Below, one piece after another: positions 7,448 through 15,931 of a stretch of DNA of 64,000 nt. The stretch spans positions 124,001 through 188,000 of the forward strand of contig JAAWWE010000006.1 in the NCBI GenBank assembly GCA_021404525.1, in the 5' to 3' direction. Under the pieces are notes generated by a model that searched no databases, had not been told where the DNA came from, and saw only the letters and a program-made list of their open reading frames with translations. This DNA is from Rhodobiaceae bacterium. GTDB taxonomy: Bacteria > Pseudomonadota > Alphaproteobacteria > Parvibaculales > Parvibaculaceae. The translations under genes were made by a program, and so were the position numbers. Within the stretch, counting starts at the first letter, position 1, and every line of letters begins with the position of its first letter.

Positions 7448-9709
7448 ATGGCTGCTCTCACACTCACAACCGACCGCTCGCTCGCCCGGCTTCTCTCCCT
7501 CCTCCCTCTCATTCTTGTCTGTCTGGTTTTGAGTATTGTCGGCGCCCGCGCCGACATTTCTTATGTGAGCCCCAATGACATGCAGCGCGGCGCGCTGTTG
7601 CTGAAAGGCAAAGAGCCCGGCAAATATGTTGAAGCACCGATCCTCGCAACAGACGTCGATATCCAGGTCACCGGGCCTACCGGGCGCACCCGTGTCACCC
7701 AGCGGTTCGAAAACCCCGGCGAGGGGTGGGTCGAGGGAATTTATGTCTTTCCGCTCCCTGAAGATGCCGCCGTCGACACCCTGAAGATGGTGATCGGTGA
7801 TAAAGTCATCGAAGGCGAAATCAAGGAAAAGGTCGAAGCCCGCCGCATCTATGAACAGGCACGCGACGCAGGCCAACGGGCCAGCCTGGTGGAACAGGAG
7901 CGTCCCAACCTTTTTACCAATTCCGTCGCGAACATCGGCCCGGGCGAAACAGTCATCATCCAGATCGAGTATCAGGAAACCATTCGGCAATCGAACAACA
8001 CATTCTCTCTGCGCTTTCCGATGGTGGTCGCCCCCCGCTACAACCCGCAGCCCACGATTGTGCACACCGTTGATATAGACAATCGCAATGGTTGGGGCGT
8101 GATTGATCCCGTGCCAGATCGCGACCGTATTGAACCACCGGTTCAGCATCCTGACGACGGACCAATCAACCCCGTCACGCTAACCCTATCGCTGGACGCG
8201 GGCTTCCCCATCGATCGGATCGTCAGCCACCACCATGAAGTTCGCATCGAGCGCGGCGAGCGCAATGCCACATTGACGTTGAAAGACGGTGACGTCCCCG
8301 CCGATCGCGACTTCGAGCTCACCTGGACGCCAGAAGAAGGTTCCGAACCAACAGCAGCCCTCTTTCGCGAAACCTGGAAGGGTGAAGATTACCTGCTCCT
8401 GATGGTGACACCTCCTTACGGGGAAGAAGCCGAGACGGCGCCAGCGCGCGAAGTCATCTTCGTCATCGATAATTCGGGTTCCATGGCAGGCGAAAGCATG
8501 CCGCAGGCCAAAGAGAGCCTTTTGAAAGCTCTTGATCGGTTAAAGCCAACAGACACGTTTAACGTGGTGCGTTTTGATGACACCCACGAAGTTCTGTTCG
8601 ACCAATCCATCCGCGCTGACCGGGAAAATCTTAACGTGGCACGCCGCTTTGTGCGCTCCCTGGAAGCAGACGGCGGCACGGAAATGCTCCCAGCCCTTCA
8701 GGCGGCCCTTCATGATCCCCTGAACGACACTTCGCGCCTGCGCCAGGTGATCTTCCTGACAGACGGTGCCATTGGCAACGAGCAGCAACTGTTCGAAGCC
8801 ATCGTCGATCAGGCAGGCCGGTCTCGTCTTTTCCCCGTCGGCATCGGTTCAGCCCCCAACAGCTTCTTCATGACGCGGGCGGCCGAAATGGGTCGCGGTG
8901 CCTTCACCCATATCGGATCAGAAGCACAAATTGCCGAGCGCATGAAGGAATTGTTCCTGAAGCTCGAAAATCCCGCCATGACAGATCTTCGTCTCGTTTG
9001 GCCGGATGGGGTGGAGGCAGAAGCGTGGCCGACACCTCTGCCCGATCTTTATCGCGGCGAGCCCATCGTGCTGTCAGCCAAAGTCGCAGATGGCACCGAA
9101 GGCACCCTTCGCCTGACCGGCAAAACAGGTGATGACGTCTGGGCCATCGATATGGAGATTTCAGACCAAGCCCCAGACCGTGCCGGCGTATCTCAACTTT
9201 GGGCAAGACGCAAAATAGCCTCCCTGGAAGCAGCCCGCACCATGGGCGGCGACTGGGATGCGTTTGACAAGGAAATCACAGAGGTTGCCCTCGCCCATCA
9301 TCTGGTAAGCCGTCTTACAAGCCTCGTGGCTGTCGACAAGACACCGGCACGCCCGGCAGGCGAAGAGCTCACGGAGACTGAGATTCCTCTGAACCTGCCC
9401 GCAGGGTGGGAGTTTGAGAAAGTCTTCGGGGAACCTGACGCCGCAGCGCCTGTTATGCAACGCGCGCGGGCAGGTGCCATGCGCTCAATGCTTGCCGCCG
9501 CCCCGGCGCCAATGGTCATGGCGGATGCAAGTCAGACACAGGGCATCGCCCTGCCCCAAACCGCCAGCGAGGCACCAGCTCTCATTGCACAGGGGATCAT
9601 GATGCTCCTCCTGGCGCTCTCGCTCCTTGCTGGATGGTTCGTCTGGATGAAACAGAGCGGCACAGCCTCAATGGTTGAACGGAGCCCCTCATTCAAGTGG
9701 AGATGGTGA
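7448..9709 (+). CDS. sortase-target surface protein with VIT and vWA domains
   Basis: A 753-residue exported protein of the 'marine proteobacterial sortase target' type (TIGR03788-like). A signal or anchor helix (about 13-35) precedes a VIT domain (about 45-200) and a von Willebrand A domain whose MIDAS begins D341-N-S-G-S345. The C-terminus is a textbook sorting signal: LPQTA at 702-706, a hydrophobic helix (about 711-733) and a short tail with K and R. The sortase gene follows with its ATG overlapping this stop codon (TGATG), so the two are translationally coupled and should act as an enzyme-substrate pair in the envelope. The biological role of this pair in Gram-negative bacteria is poorly known; adhesion or surface protein-protein contact is the usual guess. 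Confidence 0.93.
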   Translation: MAALTLTTDRSLARLLSLLPLILVCLVLSIVGARADISYVSPNDMQRGALLLKGKEPGKYVEAPILATDVDIQVTGPTGRTRVTQRFENPGEGWVEGIYVFPLPEDAAVDTLKMVIGDKVIEGEIKEKVEARRIYEQARDAGQRASLVEQERPNLFTNSVANIGPGETVIIQIEYQETIRQSNNTFSLRFPMVVAPRYNPQPTIVHTVDIDNRNGWGVIDPVPDRDRIEPPVQHPDDGPINPVTLTLSLDAGFPIDRIVSHHHEVRIERGERNATLTLKDGDVPADRDFELTWTPEEGSEPTAALFRETWKGEDYLLLMVTPPYGEEAETAPAREVIFVIDNSGSMAGESMPQAKESLLKALDRLKPTDTFNVVRFDDTHEVLFDQSIRADRENLNVARRFVRSLEADGGTEMLPALQAALHDPLNDTSRLRQVIFLTDGAIGNEQQLFEAIVDQAGRSRLFPVGIGSAPNSFFMTRAAEMGRGAFTHIGSEAQIAERMKELFLKLENPAMTDLRLVWPDGVEAEAWPTPLPDLYRGEPIVLSAKVADGTEGTLRLTGKTGDDVWAIDMEISDQAPDRAGVSQLWARRKIASLEAARTMGGDWDAFDKEITEVALAHHLVSRLTSLVAVDKTPARPAGEELTETEIPLNLPAGWEFEKVFGEPDAAAPVMQRARAGAMRSMLAAAPAPMVMADASQTQGIALPQTASEAPALIAQGIMMLLLALSLLAGWFVWMKQSGTASMVERSPSFKWRW

Positions 9710-10293
9710 TGCGTATCACGCCGTTCTTCCTGCTTGCCGCCGCCTTGGGTCTCACCGCCCTTGGCGGTTGGCAGCTGGGCCAGGGTCTCTACATGGATGC
9801 AAAAGCGGAACTCGCGCAGACCCTGCTGGAAAATGCCTGGGACGAAACCAAACAAACCGGCAAACCCGTAAAGGCTTGGGAATGGGCAGACACCTGGCCG
9901 GTGGCGCGTATCACAGCGCCACGGGTGAAAGGATCTGCCATCGTGCTCGCCGGCGCCAGCGGTGAAGCGCTGGCTTTCGGTCCCGGACATCTGTCAAACA
10001 GTGCGGACCCAGGCTCACAAGGGACCAGTGTGATTGCTGCCCATCGCGACACGCATTTTGAGTTCCTGAAAGACATGCAGATCGGCGATGCCGTAGAGCT
10101 GGAAGCGCATGACGGCGAAAGCCACACCTATATTGTCGACGCGTTCAAGATCGTTCGTGCCGACGCCTCTGGAATTGATCCAGGAGAACCCGGAAAGCGC
10201 CTTGCCCTCGTCACCTGTTTTCCCTTCAACACGACGGAACAAGGACCCCTCAGATATGTGGTCTTTGCGACTGCCGAGGAAGATCTGATTTGA
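9709..10293 (+). CDS. class GN sortase
   Basis: A 194-residue membrane-anchored transpeptidase with an N-terminal helix (about 5-25) and a sortase barrel. The catalytic residues are visible: His112 in AAHRDTH, Cys170 in LVTCFPF, and Arg182 in PLRYVVFA. This fits the Gram-negative 'marine sortase' class (TIGR03784-like). The ATG at 9709 is chosen because GTGGAG lies eight bases upstream and it overlaps the stop of the target gene; an in-frame GTG and an ATG lie just upstream. It would cleave LPQTA of the upstream protein and join it to a nucleophile not identifiable here. No second substrate is encoded next to it. Confidence 0.93.
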   Translation: MRITPFFLLAAALGLTALGGWQLGQGLYMDAKAELAQTLLENAWDETKQTGKPVKAWEWADTWPVARITAPRVKGSAIVLAGASGEALAFGPGHLSNSADPGSQGTSVIAAHRDTHFEFLKDMQIGDAVELEAHDGESHTYIVDAFKIVRADASGIDPGEPGKRLALVTCFPFNTTEQGPLRYVVFATAEEDLI

Positions 10294-10504
10294 GGGTCCC
10301 CCGAATCAACTGAATTCCCCACTTCTTGAAGGTAAATCCTTGGAACTAGACTAATCTGGTAGGATTCCCCTGCGTCAACGCCATGCACCCACCTCCTAGC
10401 ACGCCCGCTATTTAAAATTTCTTTTAAACAAGGAGCCCATCAAGCCTCCCGAACTGACACCACAAAACCTGCAAATCCCTTCTTCGGGGTTGGGTATTTT
10501 GAAG

Positions 10505-10524
10505 TGAAATAATAAGCTATTTCA
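10505..10524. promoter_or_regulatory. palindrome in TetR upstream region
   Basis: TGAAATA-N6-TATTTCA (10505-10511 / 10518-10524) is a perfect 7-bp inverted repeat 160 bp before the TetR gene. The surrounding 390-bp gap (10294-10683) is AT-richer than its flanks and contains a second inverted repeat, TTTAAAA-N4-TTTTAAA, near 10410-10427. I see no gene in the gap. Either palindrome could be an autoregulatory TetR operator; this is inference only. Confidence 0.35.
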
Positions 10525-10683
10525 ATGACTTACAAACCAAAATCTCGGTATTATTTACATCGCAAACAGTTCATGCTTGCATTGAAAGCGAATTCCATGA
10601 CAAAAAGATGGTGTAAAAATGGGGCAATCCGGAAGGTCGGTTTTGCTCAAGGGGGACACGCGTTTTTGTGAGGAGTTCTGAAT

Positions 10684-11298
10684 ATGGGACTTGAAGGTTA
10701 TCGACGCCGGGTCAGTGAATCGAAAAGAAAATCGATCATGGAAGCGGCGGGCGCAGAATTTCAAGATAACGGCTTTACCCATGCGGCCATGGCCGAAATT
10801 GCACGAAAAGCCGACGTCTCTACTGCGACACTCTACAAGCATTTTGGATCGAAAGAAGAGCTATTCAGCTCCATCATCGAAGCCTCTTACGCTGGGATCG
10901 GCATTCCACAAAGTGCAGCAGCGGAGGCAAAAAGCGCCAAAGAAGCTCTGACGATTGCTGCCAACGACTATCTGAACCAGCAATTTGGATCAGGAATCAA
11001 TGCCCTGATGCGCGCGGTCATCTCCGAAACATCAGGCGTACCTGAAGTCGGCAAAGACTTTTTGAAACGGGGTGTGCATCAGCGCACCAAAGATCTCGTT
11101 GCCTATCTCGATCAATTGGTCGAGAGGAATTTGCTGAAGCCGCACGATACAAAGGCATCAGCGCTGCAGTTTGGCGGCATGGTCAAAGAAAGCTTCGTCT
11201 GGCCGGCAATGTTTGATCCCAACTTCAAAATGCCGTCCAACAAGGACGCCATCATTGAAAATGCGGTCGAAACATTCCTCGCCCGCTACGGCGCTTAA
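10684..11298 (+). CDS. TetR/AcrR family transcriptional regulator
   Basis: A 204-residue repressor-type regulator. The N-terminal helix-turn-helix spans about 28-60 (FTHAAMAEIARKADVSTATLYKHFGSK), with the canonical T-x-Y-x-H-F-G recognition helix. The ligand-binding C-terminal part is alpha-helical and less conserved, ending in an aromatic-rich stretch. AGGAG lies eight bases upstream of the ATG. It stands alone after a 390-bp AT-rich gap and is convergent with a methyltransferase gene. Its target and inducer are unknown. Autoregulation through palindromes in its own upstream region is likely by family habit. Confidence 0.9.
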   Translation: MGLEGYRRRVSESKRKSIMEAAGAEFQDNGFTHAAMAEIARKADVSTATLYKHFGSKEELFSSIIEASYAGIGIPQSAAAEAKSAKEALTIAANDYLNQQFGSGINALMRAVISETSGVPEVGKDFLKRGVHQRTKDLVAYLDQLVERNLLKPHDTKASALQFGGMVKESFVWPAMFDPNFKMPSNKDAIIENAVETFLARYGA

Positions 11299-11305
11299 GC
11301 CACGC

Positions 11306-12097
11306 CTACTTCGTCGCAACAAACATGTAGCGATTGACGCTGAAAAAGAAGGCGCCCAGCTCCGCCAGACGGAGCTGGTCGTCATACCAGCGCTGAATAT
11401 CCTCTTCCGACAATCCATGCTTTTCAGCATTGCCGCGCACAAATGAGCGGATGCCGCGCATGATACCCGCTGCATAGGAATGGGGCTGGAACCCGACACT
11501 CAGCATCGGAACGATCTCAACCCGCGACACGTGAAAATCAGCGCGCTTAAGTCGTCGCGCCAGCGTTGCAGGCAAGTGCGGGTCGGCCAGATGGTCATCC
11601 CAGCAGGCAAGGACCTGCCTCATTAGACCTGCATCGCTTGCATGCCAGACAATTGAGTCCCAATCCGTATCAAGAATAACAGCGCGCCCACGCGGTTTCA
11701 GGACTCGATGAAGTTCTTTCAGAGCCTTGTCCACATCATCCACATATTCGTAGACCTGTGTGGAGACAGCCGCATCAAAGCTTCCATCAGCCGCCTCAAG
11801 TTTTGTCGCGTCACAATTAGCAAATTCGGCTTGCGGCAAGGCCGCACAGCGCGTCCGCGCCATCGTCACCATGGCATCGCTGACATCAACACCCAGCACG
11901 CGCCCCTCAGCGCCCACCATCTTGGCCGCATCTTCGGCCAACAAACCAGGTCCGGACCCGATATCAAGTACATGCTCATAGGGTGCAAGACCCAGCGCAT
12001 CCAGAACGGTGACCCGCTGCCCGACCACATCCGGCGTCAGGTACATAGCCTCAACTGCCTTGGCTGCGTTTGCATCAAAATCGATTTTTCCACTCAT
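11306..12097 (-). CDS. class I SAM-dependent methyltransferase
   Basis: A 263-residue methyltransferase with motif I VLDIGSGPGLLAED near residue 43, the acidic loop GVDVSDAM, and a motif IV-V region reading SFDAAVSTQVYEYVDD and LKELHRVLKPRG. This is the UbiE/Methyltransf_11/25 pattern for small-molecule acceptors. It overlaps the upstream bPH-like gene by 4 bp (ATGA), so the two are translationally coupled. No natural-product genes are next to it, so the substrate is unknown. Length is somewhat longer than the minimal fold because of a C-terminal helical extension. Confidence 0.88.
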   Translation of the reverse strand: MSGKIDFDANAAKAVEAMYLTPDVVGQRVTVLDALGLAPYEHVLDIGSGPGLLAEDAAKMVGAEGRVLGVDVSDAMVTMARTRCAALPQAEFANCDATKLEAADGSFDAAVSTQVYEYVDDVDKALKELHRVLKPRGRAVILDTDWDSIVWHASDAGLMRQVLACWDDHLADPHLPATLARRLKRADFHVSRVEIVPMLSVGFQPHSYAAGIMRGIRSFVRGNAEKHGLSEEDIQRWYDDQLRLAELGAFFFSVNRYMFVATK

Positions 12098-12540
12098 ACC
12101 GCACTCACCTCGTCTGCCGTCGCCCGATCCTGCATCAGTGCCGCAGCAACCAGGTTTGGTGCACTCATATCATCCAGAACAAACTGACGCCCGTCCACAA
12201 GCTCAATCCTGATCTGTCCTGCACCCAGCAGCTTCTGCAGATAGGACTGGGCAACTCGAACATCGCCTACGGAAGTAAAATCAGTTCTCACCAATTCAGG
12301 CTGGCGCCCCCCCGTTGAAATGGTGACGGCATCCGACGTAACAGCGACTTCTGCGCCCCGGGCCCGAAAGAAAGCCCAGAGGTAGAGCGTCGGCACAGCG
12401 ATGATCTCAACAACAAGCGCCAGCAGCTTCAGCGTTTCCAGAGGGGGCTCACGACTGTCTGCCCAGAACAAAATACCCGCCCACAGAATAGAGATGCTGA
12501 GCGCAGGCAGATAGATTGACCAATGCCGTTCAGACCGCAT
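12094..12540 (-). CDS. membrane protein with PH-like (bPH/YdbS-type) domain
   Basis: A 148-residue protein with two N-terminal transmembrane helices (about 11-27 and 37-58). A beta-rich soluble segment follows (AEVAVTSDAVTISTGGRQPELVRTDFTSVGDVRV...IRIELVDGRQFVLDD), which resembles bacterial pleckstrin-homology domains. The ATG at 12540 is preferred over the adjacent GTG. Its stop overlaps the start of the methyltransferase by 4 bp. bPH proteins are generally envelope proteins of unknown function; nothing indicates a ligand. Confidence 0.6.
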   Translation of the reverse strand: MRSERHWSIYLPALSISILWAGILFWADSREPPLETLKLLALVVEIIAVPTLYLWAFFRARGAEVAVTSDAVTISTGGRQPELVRTDFTSVGDVRVAQSYLQKLLGAGQIRIELVDGRQFVLDDMSAPNLVAAALMQDRATADEVSAV

Positions 12541-12671
12541 CACGAAGACTTACCTTTCAACATTGATCCGTCGTAGCTCGCTGGATTGTCCCAGATGCAA
12601 ACGCCATTGTTAAGCCCTCTCACGAGGTTTGGCTAATTGCTGCACCGTCAACAATCAGATAAACCGGGCTC

Positions 12672-13550
12672 ATGACCCGTTTGCGCGCTGACATTCTTTT
12701 GCTTGTAACGGCCCTCATTTGGGGCGCGGCCTTTGTTGGTCAGTCAACCGCCATGGATCACCTCGGTCCCTTTCTCTTCACAGGCACGCGGTTTTTGCTG
12801 GCGACACTTGTCGTGCTTCCCTTCGTATTGGCAGAAAGCAGACAAGGTCCGCCCCTTCGGCGCGATCATATGGCTCTTATGAGCACAGTGGGTCTGGTCT
12901 TCTTCATCGCCAGCATGAGTCAACAGGCGGGTCTGCTTGCAACAACGGTGACAAATGCCGGTTTTCTGACCGCTCTCTATGTGGTGCTTGTCCCCATCAT
13001 CGCCTTCATGGCCTTGCGGCACCGGCTTCCCTGGGTGGTCTGGCCTGCAGCAGCTCTCTCTCTCACGGGGACCTGGTTGTTGGGAGGTGGGCTTTCCGGC
13101 CTGAACTGGGGCGACGGCATCATGATTTTCAGCGCCGTCTTCTGGGCGTTGCAGGTTCTGCTCGTGGGCTCGCTCGCGAGTCGCTCAGGGCGCCCCATTA
13201 CACTCGCGGCACTGCAATTTGGGGTAACGGCAGTTCTCTGCCTGATCTTAGGGGCCATGTTTGAACCCCTGTCATTCACGGGGCTCGCCGCCGCATGGAA
13301 GGAACTTCTTTTCACCGGCATCATCTCCGGCGGGCTGGGCTTCACACTACAGGCTGTCGGACAGCGCTACACACCCGCCTCCGACGCCGCCATCATCATG
13401 TCGTCAGAAGCCCTTTTTGCTGCCCTCTTTGGCGCGCTGCTGCTCGGTGAGCGGCTGCCGGTGATCGGGTGGATAGGGTGCGGTTGCATTCTGGCCGCCG
13501 TCATCGGCGTGCAACTCGCGCCGCTCTGGAGACAACGCACCCTAACCTGA
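12672..13550 (+). CDS. EamA/DMT superfamily transporter
   Basis: A 292-residue inner-membrane protein with ten predicted helices in two EamA repeats (about 5-135 and 150-285). The N-terminal helix carries LIWGAAFVGQSTAMD and the second repeat FWALQVLLVGSLASR. The C-terminal part has SEALFAALFGALLLGERL, the family's conserved last-but-one helix motif. Such proteins export amino acids, nucleosides or other metabolites, and the substrate is not predictable. It diverges from the bPH/methyltransferase pair and is convergent with the DJ-1 gene 9 bp away. Confidence 0.9.
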   Translation: MTRLRADILLLVTALIWGAAFVGQSTAMDHLGPFLFTGTRFLLATLVVLPFVLAESRQGPPLRRDHMALMSTVGLVFFIASMSQQAGLLATTVTNAGFLTALYVVLVPIIAFMALRHRLPWVVWPAAALSLTGTWLLGGGLSGLNWGDGIMIFSAVFWALQVLLVGSLASRSGRPITLAALQFGVTAVLCLILGAMFEPLSFTGLAAAWKELLFTGIISGGLGFTLQAVGQRYTPASDAAIIMSSEALFAALFGALLLGERLPVIGWIGCGCILAAVIGVQLAPLWRQRTLT

Positions 13551-13559
13551 GGTTGTCAG

Positions 13560-14636
13560 CTAGTACGGATACTCCAGCTGAAGCGCCACGAACGCGGCGC
13601 TGTCCCGCCCATATTGTTCTGTGAGGAAGGCAAGAATCTGTTCCGGCGCCTCTGCGCCTGGCGCCAACTGCAGATCTCCACCACGCTCAAAACCAACCGA
13701 TGCTGCAGCACCTGCAAGCTCCGGTTGCTCGGGCAGCACCGTCAAACCAGTCAAACTCCGAACAGCTTCAGACCCAACCGGTACCGCTTGCGAGCGATAC
13801 GTCCGGGCAAACATGTCGACAGCAAAGGCCAGAGCGATCTCATCCATCCCGTCAGAGAGAACAAGCGCATACTTATCCCGCGGCCATCCAAAAAGGAAAT
13901 TGCGCGCAGCGACCCAGACATTCGCCGCGCCCAACTGAAACGCTTCTGAATTGTGCTCGGCGCTAAACCCTTCAAGGGAAAGCTCTGCGGCAAGCGCCTC
14001 CGCCCGAGCCTTGCCTGCCAACATGTCAACGAGATGAAGGGAGATGGGCAGAGAGGCACTCACCCCCGCAGAGGTGGCGATATTGCCATCACGCACATAA
14101 CGTGTGTTCTCCTGCCAGAGCACATTCGGGAAATCTTCTTGCCGAGTTTTGCGGGTGTACCAATGTCCCGTTGCTCTACGTCCATCGAGCAGCCCTGTGC
14201 GGGCAAGCACAAGCGCCCCATCACATATGGAGACGAGCATGGCGCCTTTTGCCGATTGCTGCTGCAACCAACCAATCAACACCTGATCCTCAGGATCAAG
14301 GACCGCAGGTATAATCACAAGATCAGCACCGTCGGGCTTGCGCGCATCAAACGCGTCAACACTTTCATCTGCTTCAATCGTTAGTCCCGGCCATAGGTAT
14401 ACAGGACCGGCCTCTGTCGACACCGCCCGCACCTCTCCAACACCCGCTCGAGACAGAACCCCATAGGGCACGAGAAAGTCCGTCACCTCTGTGCCGCCAT
14501 TTTGCGCAACCACCACGATGGTCCGCTCATCAGCACGCGCCTCGCCTACCGCCACTAGGGTGACAAGCGCCATCAGACTGAGCGTAAGAAAAAGGGCCGT
14601 CCCCACTGGACCGGACGGCAGATGAAATCTGGGCAT
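13560..14636 (-). CDS. exported DJ-1/PfpI family protein
   Basis: A 358-residue protein with an N-terminal signal peptide or anchor (about 12-36, ending EARADE) followed by a DJ-1/PfpI domain (about 40-215). The nucleophile elbow reads VSICDGALVLARTGLLDGRRATGHW, closely matching the GlxA-type regulator encoded divergently. There is no AraC helix-turn-helix; the remaining 140 residues contain a second region of unknown type (DKYALVLSDGMDEIALAF). AGGAAAAG precedes the ATG. An exported paralogue next to a cytoplasmic regulator of the same fold suggests a shared ligand or a sensing role, but this is inference. Periplasmic protease or glyoxalase activity is an alternative. Confidence 0.85.
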   Translation of the reverse strand: MPRFHLPSGPVGTALFLTLSLMALVTLVAVGEARADERTIVVVAQNGGTEVTDFLVPYGVLSRAGVGEVRAVSTEAGPVYLWPGLTIEADESVDAFDARKPDGADLVIIPAVLDPEDQVLIGWLQQQSAKGAMLVSICDGALVLARTGLLDGRRATGHWYTRKTRQEDFPNVLWQENTRYVRDGNIATSAGVSASLPISLHLVDMLAGKARAEALAAELSLEGFSAEHNSEAFQLGAANVWVAARNFLFGWPRDKYALVLSDGMDEIALAFAVDMFARTYRSQAVPVGSEAVRSLTGLTVLPEQPELAGAAASVGFERGGDLQLAPGAEAPEQILAFLTEQYGRDSAAFVALQLEYPY

Positions 14637-14745
14637 GGGTCTTTTCCTTTCAACGATACTTCGCCCATCAAAATGCCCTTGCTTTCATTTGGCAGCAATG
14701 ACACGATACAGGCTTATTCTGCCATTTTGAGTTTGGAGTTCCCCC

Positions 14746-15756
14746 ATGAGCCCTGCCCCGACAAGCCGCAACCCAGGCACTGTCCGCAAAATTGTTATCT
14801 ATACTTATGAGGACGGCATGATGTTGGACGTCGTCGGCCCAGCAGATGTGTTCGCAACAGCAGCCCAATATGTCGCCTACACAGAAAAAGCCGCTGCACC
14901 CTACTCTGTAGAAGTGGTCGCCAACGAGGCTGGCCCAGTCACCATGTCAAACGGGGTCCAGATCGTCGCGGCAAAAAGCTTCCGGGATGTCAAAGGGCCC
15001 ATCGACACGCTCATTTTCGCCGGTGGCTCGGAAGAAGGGATCGCGCTGGCAGAAAACGAACCCGCCCTTCGACCATGGATCAGACGGAAGGCGGATACGG
15101 TGCACCGTTTGGCGAGCGTTTGCTCCGGGGCATTCTTTCTATCACGAACCGGACTGCTAGATGGGCACCGTGCGACCACCCATTGGGTCGCCTGTGAAAG
15201 GCTTGCAAAGGATCATCCGAAAATCGATGTGGTGGATGATGCGATTTACGTGAAAAGCGGAGACACCTACACATCCGCTGGCGTCTCGGCAGGGATCGAC
15301 CTGGCGCTCGCCATGGTGGAAGAAGATCTCGGCCGCGAGGTCGCCATGCAAGTCGCGCGTCACCTTGTTCTCTTTCTGCGGCGCCCCGGTGGGCAATCTC
15401 AATTTTCCGCGCAGCTCGCCGCACAAAGCACAAAGACCGAAAAGTTCGATGCCTTGCTCACCCACATTGCCGATCATCCCGAAGATGATCTGAGCGTGCC
15501 AGCTCTCGCTGACCAGGTCGCCATGAGCCCACGCAATTTTGCGCGCCTCTTCAGGCAGCAGGTCGGCGAAACACCTGCCAAATATGTTGAACGCGCACGC
15601 CTCGATGCTGCCCGCAGGCGTCTCGAAGAAGATGATGACAAGGTTGAAGCCGTCGCCATGGCAACGGGCTTTGGCACCGCAGAAACCCTGCGCCGCACCA
15701 TGAAACGCCATATGGCGACAACACCGGAGGCCTATCGCGCCAGTTTTGGAGGATAA
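14746..15756 (+). CDS. GlxA-type AraC regulator with DJ-1/PfpI domain
   Basis: A 336-residue transcription factor. An N-terminal DJ-1/PfpI domain (about 10-200) has the elbow SVCSGAFFLSRTGLLDGHRATTHW. A C-terminal AraC/XylS DNA-binding domain with two helix-turn-helix units (about 235-330) includes LADQVAMSPRNFARLFRQQVG and the second-helix segment ATGFGTAETLRRTMKRHM. GGAG lies seven bases upstream of the ATG. It diverges from the exported DJ-1 protein gene across a 109-bp promoter region, so that gene is the obvious candidate target. The ligand is unknown. Confidence 0.93.
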   Translation: MSPAPTSRNPGTVRKIVIYTYEDGMMLDVVGPADVFATAAQYVAYTEKAAAPYSVEVVANEAGPVTMSNGVQIVAAKSFRDVKGPIDTLIFAGGSEEGIALAENEPALRPWIRRKADTVHRLASVCSGAFFLSRTGLLDGHRATTHWVACERLAKDHPKIDVVDDAIYVKSGDTYTSAGVSAGIDLALAMVEEDLGREVAMQVARHLVLFLRRPGGQSQFSAQLAAQSTKTEKFDALLTHIADHPEDDLSVPALADQVAMSPRNFARLFRQQVGETPAKYVERARLDAARRRLEEDDDKVEAVAMATGFGTAETLRRTMKRHMATTPEAYRASFGG

Positions 15757-15931
15757 ATTTCGCAGGCGGACGACCCGCTGGTTTCCAATGACGCAGGGGC
15801 CCCCTACGTCCAGCGGGCCCGGTCCGAAACGGCGCAAAAAAGCGGCGAGTTCTCCTTGATTTGAAACAAGAGGAGGACGAGATTTTGTGCCAAGCTCCTT
15901 AAAAATGAAGAGCACTTTTGCGGAGGACCTA

